12,244 nucleotides of DNA from JAMCRM01 sp041685075. GTDB lineage: Bacteria; Acidobacteriota; Terriglobia; Bryobacterales; Bryobacteraceae. The notes beneath the pieces were generated by a model, which was given only the letters and a program-made list of their open reading frames with translations, had not been told where the DNA came from and did no database searches. The stretch is from positions 1 to 12,244 of the forward strand of contig JAWLGN010000163.1 in the NCBI GenBank assembly GCA_041685075.1. Direction: 5' to 3'. Positions 6,771 to 12,244 of this stretch are shown one piece after another; the first letter of the stretch is position 1, and each line of letters begins with the position of its first letter. The position numbers and the translations under genes are program-made.

Positions 6771-7250
6771 ATGATGTCCGATATATTCGGGGATCTCAGG
6801 GAATGGGGTCGCGTCCTCGACCAGATCGAGCAGCTAAAGCAGGCCGGAAAACTGGATGAGCACGAAGAGGCCCTGGGGCGCGTGCTGCGCTACCGATACA
6901 ACTTCGAGTTGCGGCAGTGCGCGCTGCGTGCCGTGCCGGACCTCACCAGGCCGTCCAGGCAGACCTTCGATATTCTGCTGGGGATCGTGGCGGACGAGTA
7001 CTGCCAGATGGAAACGCGGCTTCTCGCCTGCGAGGCGGCTTCTCACGCCATCGCGAAAAACAGCGGCGGCCCGGAGGAGGGCGAATTCGAGGCGGCGGCC
7101 GCGCGGTGCGCCGGCGAGGTCCTCGGGGTGCGCCAGCCGCCCGTGCTGCGCAACGCGGTCACGCGATGCCTGCTGGCAAAGCGCGAAGCGGTGGACCGCA
7201 ACGCCCAGGCTCCACCCCGCGGAGCGGCGCGCCGGTACGCCGCCTCGTGA
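6771..7250 (+). CDS. Small alpha-helical, HEAT-repeat-like protein of unknown function
   Basis: This encodes 159 residues from ATG 6771, backed by a strong AAGGAGG. It has no signal peptide or membrane helix, so it is predicted to be cytosolic. The sequence is a run of short amphipathic helices: WGRVLDQIEQLKQAGKLDEH, then ELRQCALRAVPDL, TFDILLGIVADEY, METRLLACEAASHAIA, FEAAAARCAGEVLG and PVLRNAVTRCLLAKREAV. Helix pairs with 'R..AL.AV' and 'R..A..A' patterns are like HEAT/armadillo-type repeats, which act as protein-binding scaffolds. The C-terminal 20 residues are Arg/Ala/Pro-rich and probably disordered. It sits 57 nt upstream of the fucosidase gene on the same strand and may share its transcript. 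I do not recognise an orthologue. Confidence 0.75.
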   Translation: MMSDIFGDLREWGRVLDQIEQLKQAGKLDEHEEALGRVLRYRYNFELRQCALRAVPDLTRPSRQTFDILLGIVADEYCQMETRLLACEAASHAIAKNSGGPEEGEFEAAAARCAGEVLGVRQPPVLRNAVTRCLLAKREAVDRNAQAPPRGAARRYAAS

Positions 7251-7307
7251 TGGCCTCACCGCGGCCCCGCTTGTTCGCGCCGGGCGCCGGGGGATAGAGT
7301 GGGAACA

Positions 7308-8777
7308 ATGATGAAGACCCTCATTGTTTCGATGCTTGCGGGAGCCGCGGTCTTGAGCGCGCAACCGTTTCAGCCCGCCTGGGAGTCGCTCGACCGCCGC
7401 CCGACGCCCTCCTGGTTCACCGACGCCAAGTTCGGTATCTTCATCCACTGGGGCGTCTACTCGGTGCCCTCCTACGCCCCCATCGTTCCCGGCCGGCTGG
7501 CGTACTCCGAGTGGTACTGGAACGCCATCACCGAAGGGCGTAAGGGGACCAACAATCCCGTGCACTCCGGCTCCTGGGAGTATCACCGGAAGGTCTACGG
7601 CGCGGCGTTCGCCTACCCCGACTTCGCCCCGCAATTCCGGGCCGAACTTTTCGACCCGGACCAGTGGGCGGCCGTCTTCGAGCGCTCCGGGGCGAAGTAC
7701 GTGGTGCTGACATCGAAGCATCATGACGGGTTTGCCCTATGGCCCAGCCGGGAAGCTTCCGCCACCTGGGGGCGTCCGTGGAATGCCGTGGAGACAGGCC
7801 CCCGGCGGGATCTGCTGGGCGACCTCACGGCGGCGGTGCGGCGCAAGGGCCTCAGGATGGGCTACTACTATTCGCTCTACGAATGGTACAACCCGCTCTG
7901 GCTCTCCGATAAGCCGCGCTACATCGCCGAGCACATGTTCCCGCAGTTCAAAGACCTGGTGAACCGCTACCGGCCTTCCCTGGTCTTTGGCGACGGGGAG
8001 TGGGACCTGCCTTCGGCCGAGTGGCGCACCCCGGAGCTGCTGGCGTGGCTCTTCAACGAATCGTCCGTGAAGGATGAAGTGGTGATCAACGACCGCTGGG
8101 GCAAAGACTCCCGCCACAAGCACGGCGGCTACTGGACCACCGAATACACCCCCGGCATGAGCACCGGCGGCCATCCCTGGGAAGAGAGCCGGGGCATGGG
8201 TTTCTCCTACGGTTACAACCGCGCCGAGCGCCTGGAGCACTACCACACGGGGCGCCAGCTCGTTCTCATGCTGGTGGACCTGGTCAGCCGCGGCGGCAAC
8301 TTCCTGCTCGATATCGGCCCGGCGGCCGACGGCACCATTCCGGTCATCATGGAACAGCGGCTGGCCGAGATCGGCTCGTGGCTCGAGATCAACGGCGAAG
8401 CCATCTACGGCACCCGCCCGTGGAAGACCGCCAAGCAATGGAGCGCGGGCGAAGTGCCGGACGTGGCGTACGACCGGACGTTCGAATCGGCCTACGATGT
8501 CTCGAAGCTTACCGCCAAACCGGAGCCGGGGAAGGCGTCGATCGAGGCGTTTTTTACCGCCAGGGGCGACAGCCTCTACGCCATTCTGCCGCGCTGGCCG
8601 GGCAGCCGGTTTACCGTTCGGGACACCGGCGGGCTGCGGGTGAACTCGGTGACGCTGCTGGGTTCTTCCGCCCCGCTCCGCCACAGCACCGCCGGAGGGT
8701 CCGTCACAGTGCAGTTGCCGGAGCTGCCCGAGGAGCTGCGCGCGCAGCCGTGCTGGGTGCTGAAGCTCGGGCGGTGA
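7308..8777 (+). CDS. Exported alpha-L-fucosidase, glycoside hydrolase family 29
   Basis: This is 489 residues from ATG 7308; ATG 7311 and GTG 7299 are also possible and only change the extreme N-terminus. The signal peptide MMKTLIVSMLAGAAVLSA is followed by QPFQPAWE. The GH29 barrel is recognised from WFTDAKFGIFIHWGVYSVP (His47), SEWYWN, YVVLTSKHHDGFALWPS (His138/His139), DLLGDLTAAVRRKGLRMGYYYSLYEW, LVFGDGEWD, and NFLLDIGPAADGTIP near the barrel end. Asp229 in FGDGEWD matches the family's catalytic nucleophile; Glu292 or Glu293 (HPWEES) is a candidate acid/base, whose position varies in this family. A C-terminal beta-sandwich covers about 375-489. The enzyme is a retaining hydrolase removing terminal alpha-L-fucose from glycans outside the cytoplasm. 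It converges on the GH42-like gene 15 nt downstream. Confidence 0.95.
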   Translation: MMKTLIVSMLAGAAVLSAQPFQPAWESLDRRPTPSWFTDAKFGIFIHWGVYSVPSYAPIVPGRLAYSEWYWNAITEGRKGTNNPVHSGSWEYHRKVYGAAFAYPDFAPQFRAELFDPDQWAAVFERSGAKYVVLTSKHHDGFALWPSREASATWGRPWNAVETGPRRDLLGDLTAAVRRKGLRMGYYYSLYEWYNPLWLSDKPRYIAEHMFPQFKDLVNRYRPSLVFGDGEWDLPSAEWRTPELLAWLFNESSVKDEVVINDRWGKDSRHKHGGYWTTEYTPGMSTGGHPWEESRGMGFSYGYNRAERLEHYHTGRQLVLMLVDLVSRGGNFLLDIGPAADGTIPVIMEQRLAEIGSWLEINGEAIYGTRPWKTAKQWSAGEVPDVAYDRTFESAYDVSKLTAKPEPGKASIEAFFTARGDSLYAILPRWPGSRFTVRDTGGLRVNSVTLLGSSAPLRHSTAGGSVTVQLPELPEELRAQPCWVLKLGR

Positions 8778-8792
8778 TCCGGCTTCGTCTGG

Positions 8793-11700
8793 CTATCGCT
8801 TCAGAGTCACTTCCGCCGTCAGGCCGCTGACCACATCGCGCGCGCGCACGCGCCAGGCGCCCTTGGCATCGTTGATCGCAAACGGAATCCGGAGGGTCGC
8901 CCTGCCGTCCCGAAGCGTGACGTTCGAGGAATAGTGCCGTACCGGCCGGCCGGTTGGATCCGATACCTCGACCCGCACGACGGAAAGATCCACCGGCGCG
9001 CCGCCTTCCTCCAGCAGCCGGATGTTGAGGTTTCTATCGATCGAGATCTTCGCGATCTTCGCCGGCCTTTCGAGGAACAGCGCCGGCTTCTCCTGCGAAG
9101 CCTCGACGCTGGGTTGCGCGAGCCCGCCGCGCAGCAGGTCGTAGACCACCCCGCCGCCCGAGGGCGCGTCGATCCGCACCGTCTCTTTCGGCAGCACCGC
9201 GGTGAGCCGGGCCTTGCCGAACTCCCGGATGGTCACCAGCGAGTCCCCCGGGTAGCCGCGCTGCACCCCCACCTCGCGCGGTCCGGTGGAGATGAAGCCC
9301 TTGCGTCCCCGGGCCCAGACCTGCTCCTTTCGCCAGCGGCAGCGCTCGTCCATCCGGCCCGTCTGCTCGTCGCCATAGACGATCCCGCCGCGGTCCATGA
9401 AGCGCTCGATGGCGCGGATCTCCTTGTCCGATAGGGCGATCGAATAGGGCAGGATCAGGACGCGGTAGTTGTCGAGGATGCCGGATTCGACCTGCGGCGT
9501 CGCCAGGAAGCGGAACTGCACGCCCTGGCGTTCGAGTTCCTTGACCCAGGCCGTACGCCGCTTGGCGAGATCGACGAAGTTCTTCGAAGTCCGGTCGGCG
9601 TTGGCAAGCCCGCGGGCGATCTTTCCGTCGGTGATCCATGCGCCGCGGATGCTCGCCATCGAGAAGTGGATTCCCACGCCGTCTTCGCGAACCGTCGAGT
9701 TCATGAAGACGCGGCCGATGCCCGACTGGATGCGCCCGAAGGCCTCGCCGAGCGCCTTGCCCTGCTCGCTGAGCGTCAGGTCGGGGTTGAGCATGGTGTA
9801 ATGCCAGAAGATGGAAGCGCCGGTGTGGCCGTAGAAGAGCCGCTGCCACTGCTGGTACTGCGCCTCGGCTCCCACCAGCCCGTAGCCGGTGAAGCCCGTC
9901 ATCGGCCGGCCCGGCCGGAACGAGAAGTGCATCGGATCCTGGCTGCCGCCGGAGTAGGGCTGGAGGTAGTCGATCTGCTGATCGATTTCGTACCAGTTGG
10001 CGCCGTTGTGCGGCGTGGGCACCTGCGTGCCGGAGATGGACGCGCGCCCGCCGGGATCGATCTCGTGGACCAGGTCGCGAGCTTTCCCGAACGCGCGGAT
10101 GAACTGATACTCCATGTAGGCCCTGTGGTCCGCCCAGGGTGCGAAATTGCCGTGCTGCTGTGCCTCTTCGGTGGTCATCGGCACCACCGATTCCCAATTC
10201 TTGAACGAGGTGCCCCAGGTGGAGTTCAGCGCGTCGAGGTCGGCGTACTCCTTCTGCAGCCACTGGCGGAAACCGGCCAGCGACTCGGGCGACCAGTCCA
10301 CGTCGAAGGCGTCGGCGTAGAAGGTCACGGAGGATTCGTCGGAAAGGTACGTCGCCAAGGGTTTCAAAGCGGCCAACTGGCGGAATCTCTTTGCGAGCTG
10401 TGCCTTCAAGCCTTCTTCGAACTGCGGCGATTCGAAGGAGACTTCGCGCCTCAGGTACTGCTTGTCTTTGGTGTCGGCGTACATTTCCTTGCGCTTGACG
10501 TAGTTGTCGCGCCGGTACCAGTAGATGCCGAAGCCCGGAAGGTGCGCGCTGGCCATCATCTTGAAGTTGCGCTCCGGTCCGGCCAGCGTGGTGATGCCGG
10601 CTTTGCGGAACTGCTCGTCGAGCGCCGGAATCCAGGGCTGGTAGGAACCCGGGCCGTACCAGGGCATGATCACTTCGTAGTCGTTCCACTCGCGCGACGA
10701 AGCTGCGTACTGAACGGGCGTCTGCTTCACGACGGTGCCGCACGTGGCGCGCACGACGCCGGAATGCGTCAGCGGTCTGCCGGCTTTCAGCCGCACGGTG
10801 CCGGAGCCGTTGCCCTGCGCGACGACGCGGCCGAATCCATCGACCAGTTCGATTCGGGCGGGCCGCGTGGAGCGGAACCGCACCTCGACGGTGGCGCCTT
10901 CGGCGATCACCTCGGGCGTGGCGGCCAGGTCTTCGATCGAATCCGGCTGCGCGATTTCGATCAGCGAGATGTTGAAATCGCCGGGAGTTTGCTGCTCGAG
11001 AAAGTACCGGCCGGGCGCCAGCTTGGAAAACTCCGGCGGGCGCCCGCGGCCCGACGCCTTCACATCGTTCATGGCGGAGCGGAGCCGCCAGGTTGCCGAG
11101 GCGGTGTTGAAGTCCGGCGCGGAGGCCGGTTCGCGGCCGGCGGCATAGATGATCGAGCGCGAGAGCAGGGCGTAGAAGTACTCGCAGGAGGCATCCGGGA
11201 AACGCGCGCCGGCGTCTCTTGGCATGTACCAGCTCAGGCCGCGGTTGCGGTATCCGAACGCGACTATCCGGCCCTTGCCCTCCTGCCGGACCGCGGCCAC
11301 CGGATGACCGGTTTCGGTCTGTATCAGCACGGTGGCGCCCGGCTGCGCCTTATACATAAAGGTCTGGACGTCGCCGAACGGGAAGGTTTCGACCGGAATC
11401 GCCCGCGTGATGTAGTGGTCGCCCACGCGGCGCCAGGGCGAGGCGTCGGTGCGGCCGCCGGCGCGGGTTCCCTCCTCCCGCATATTTTCCGGCGTCAGGT
11501 CGACCGGCACGATGGGCGCGAGTTCGCCGCCGTCGGGCCGGATGAGGATCAGGCCGCAGCCCTCGCGCACGCGCCGCGCGAGCGCCTCGCGAGAGGCCGG
11601 CGTGAGCTGCTCCCAGCCGTGATGGATCGGCAGAAGGATCGCGTCGAACCGTTTGTCGCTGGTCAACTCCTGTTCGAGGTAGGAGTAGATGAGCTTCAGG

Positions 11701-12035
11701 TCGCCCCGTTCGGCGCGGGCGCCGTAGTCGCGGCCAAAGGCCATGGTCCACTTGTTGACGTCCCAGGCGGGGTCGATGCTGACGGTGGTCAAATCGAGCG
11801 AGAGGCGCTGGGCGATTTCGACGATCGTCCGTCCTTCCGCCACGCTCGGAACGGCCAGCAGGCGAATCGGGCCGCCCGGCAGCGGATTCGCCCATTTGAC
11901 GTGGGGTGTCTGGACCTCGAAGGTGTACGGTACTTCGAAACGGCGTGCGCTACCCTTCCGCACGCCCATTCCGACGTCCTGGGCCAACAGAGCGCCGGCG
12001 CAACCCACTGCGACGGCAAGGATGGCGTGTCGCAT
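8793..12035 (-). CDS. Large exported GH42-like multidomain protein (beta-galactosidase family relative)
   Basis: This is 1080 residues from ATG 12035, chosen over GTG 12053 because it gives a canonical signal peptide, MRHAILAVAVGCAGALLAQ. Domains, in order: a GATase/ThuA-like alpha/beta domain at about 57-300 (RLLAVPSVAEG, FDAILLPIHHGW, GCGLILIRPDGG, GRIVAFGYRNRG); a beta-sandwich at about 375-445; a GH42-like barrel at about 453-780; a second GATase-like domain resembling the GH42 trimerisation domain at about 785-895 (NYRVLILPYSIALSD, FMDRGGIVYGDE); and C-terminal beta strands to 1080. The GH42 match rests on YLSDESSV (Glu567 as acid/base), the FRQWLQKEYADLDALNSTWGTSF stretch in two parts, and YGHTGASIFWHY. 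Where GH42 enzymes carry the nucleophile Glu, this protein reads RPMTGFTGYG, with Thr716 at the aligned position. It is longer than usual GH42 enzymes (about 650-700 residues). Activity on beta-galactosides is therefore uncertain. Confidence 0.85.
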   Translation of the reverse strand: MRHAILAVAVGCAGALLAQDVGMGVRKGSARRFEVPYTFEVQTPHVKWANPLPGGPIRLLAVPSVAEGRTIVEIAQRLSLDLTTVSIDPAWDVNKWTMAFGRDYGARAERGDLKLIYSYLEQELTSDKRFDAILLPIHHGWEQLTPASREALARRVREGCGLILIRPDGGELAPIVPVDLTPENMREEGTRAGGRTDASPWRRVGDHYITRAIPVETFPFGDVQTFMYKAQPGATVLIQTETGHPVAAVRQEGKGRIVAFGYRNRGLSWYMPRDAGARFPDASCEYFYALLSRSIIYAAGREPASAPDFNTASATWRLRSAMNDVKASGRGRPPEFSKLAPGRYFLEQQTPGDFNISLIEIAQPDSIEDLAATPEVIAEGATVEVRFRSTRPARIELVDGFGRVVAQGNGSGTVRLKAGRPLTHSGVVRATCGTVVKQTPVQYAASSREWNDYEVIMPWYGPGSYQPWIPALDEQFRKAGITTLAGPERNFKMMASAHLPGFGIYWYRRDNYVKRKEMYADTKDKQYLRREVSFESPQFEEGLKAQLAKRFRQLAALKPLATYLSDESSVTFYADAFDVDWSPESLAGFRQWLQKEYADLDALNSTWGTSFKNWESVVPMTTEEAQQHGNFAPWADHRAYMEYQFIRAFGKARDLVHEIDPGGRASISGTQVPTPHNGANWYEIDQQIDYLQPYSGGSQDPMHFSFRPGRPMTGFTGYGLVGAEAQYQQWQRLFYGHTGASIFWHYTMLNPDLTLSEQGKALGEAFGRIQSGIGRVFMNSTVREDGVGIHFSMASIRGAWITDGKIARGLANADRTSKNFVDLAKRRTAWVKELERQGVQFRFLATPQVESGILDNYRVLILPYSIALSDKEIRAIERFMDRGGIVYGDEQTGRMDERCRWRKEQVWARGRKGFISTGPREVGVQRGYPGDSLVTIREFGKARLTAVLPKETVRIDAPSGGGVVYDLLRGGLAQPSVEASQEKPALFLERPAKIAKISIDRNLNIRLLEEGGAPVDLSVVRVEVSDPTGRPVRHYSSNVTLRDGRATLRIPFAINDAKGAWRVRARDVVSGLTAEVTLKR

Positions 12036-12104
12036 AGAGTACGAGGGTATCACGCGCCATTCCGGCTCGCTGGCCGGGCAGGCGGTTTACGATCCGGAAC
12101 GCCG

Positions 12105-12244
12105 GTGGGCTGCGAGTCCATTGCTCTCATCCGCCGCGCCTTGCCCATCCGCCGCGCGCCTTATCCATCCGCCGCGCGCCTTATCCATCCGCCGCGCGCC
12201 TTATCCATCCGCCGCGCGCCTTACCCATCTGCTGCGCGCCCGTT
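12105..12244 (+). other. Possible start of a plus-strand reading frame through the tandem repeats
   Basis: From a GTG at 12105 the frame stays open to the window end, beginning VGCESIALIRRALPIRRA and then running through the repeat as a 20-residue Arg/Ala/Pro/Ile-rich period. It has no clear ribosome binding site, and its Arg/Pro-rich composition is unlike the real genes here. It is recorded because nothing else explains the array; I consider it more likely noncoding. Confidence 0.12.
12128..12244. repeat. 20-bp tandem repeat array, continuing past the right edge
   Basis: The unit is CATCCGCCGCGCGCCTTATC. The first copy (12128-12145) is 18 bp and lacks one GC pair. Copies at 12146, 12166 and 12186 are identical, the copy at 12206 differs at one base (TTACC), and the last one (from 12226) is degenerate (CATCTGCTGCGCGCC) and cut by the window end. 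There are no spacers, so this is not CRISPR. The plus strand is stop-free through the array in every frame, because a 20-bp period cycles through all three frames. The minus strand carries TAA once per unit. Whether it is intergenic satellite DNA or the start of a repetitive protein cannot be settled here. Confidence 0.9.

Noticed and set aside
7251..7307. Terminator between the HEAT-like gene and the fucosidase gene
   Set aside because: GGCGCC-type symmetry is present but there is no T-run and the stem is poorly defined, so co-transcription remains possible.
7737..8684. A 315-codon minus-strand frame opposite the fucosidase
   Set aside because: The plus strand carries the full set of GH29 motifs; the antisense frame has none.
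9034..10743. A 569-codon frame on the same strand as the GH42-like gene but in another phase
   Set aside because: It is Arg/Gly/His-rich shadow sequence inside a gene whose own frame shows clear GH42 motifs.
12128..12244. CRISPR array
   Set aside because: Units are directly adjacent with a 20-bp period and no spacers.

Overview
The window is high-GC (about two-thirds G+C by eye), and its coding sequences use G/C-rich third positions throughout. It holds a mix of envelope proteins and secreted glycan-active proteins, with short exported leaders ending in A-Q or A-D. It fits a soil-type Acidobacteriota member of the Bryobacterales/Solibacter kind. That placement is an inference from style and gene content; no rRNA or other marker is present.

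Layout, left to right. (1) Minus strand, 1-1684: a short exported TPR protein followed after 13 nt by the N-terminal part of an AsmA/TamB-like envelope protein that runs off the left edge. (2) Plus strand, 1842-5383: a 913-residue cytosolic P-loop ATPase with a very long helical N-terminal region and a C-terminal winged-helix-like domain. It overlaps by four bases (ATGA) a compact MscS-family mechanosensitive channel gene that has its own AGGAGG site. This coupled ATPase-channel pair is the most interesting part of the window: it suggests an MscS-type channel whose opening or assembly is controlled by a nucleotide-driven sensor. (3) Minus strand, 5380-6552: a four-helix membrane protein, then after 9 nt an exported family 9-like carbohydrate-binding protein with a TTG start. 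The stop codon of the latter overlaps the channel gene's stop inside one TTAA. (4) Plus strand, 6771-8777: a small alpha-helical, HEAT-like protein, then an exported GH29 alpha-L-fucosidase. (5) Minus strand, 8793-12035: a large exported GH42-like multidomain protein, convergent with the fucosidase and only 15 nt away. (6) The right edge, about 12128-12244, is a 20-bp tandem repeat array that continues beyond the window.

The right half (CBM9-like protein, GH29 fucosidase, GH42-like protein) looks like a small glycan-scavenging neighbourhood aimed at fucose- and possibly galactose-containing polysaccharides, although the genes are not one operon. The left half is about the envelope and membrane tension. 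I saw no tRNA, rRNA, CRISPR array, transposase or convincing intrinsic terminator.
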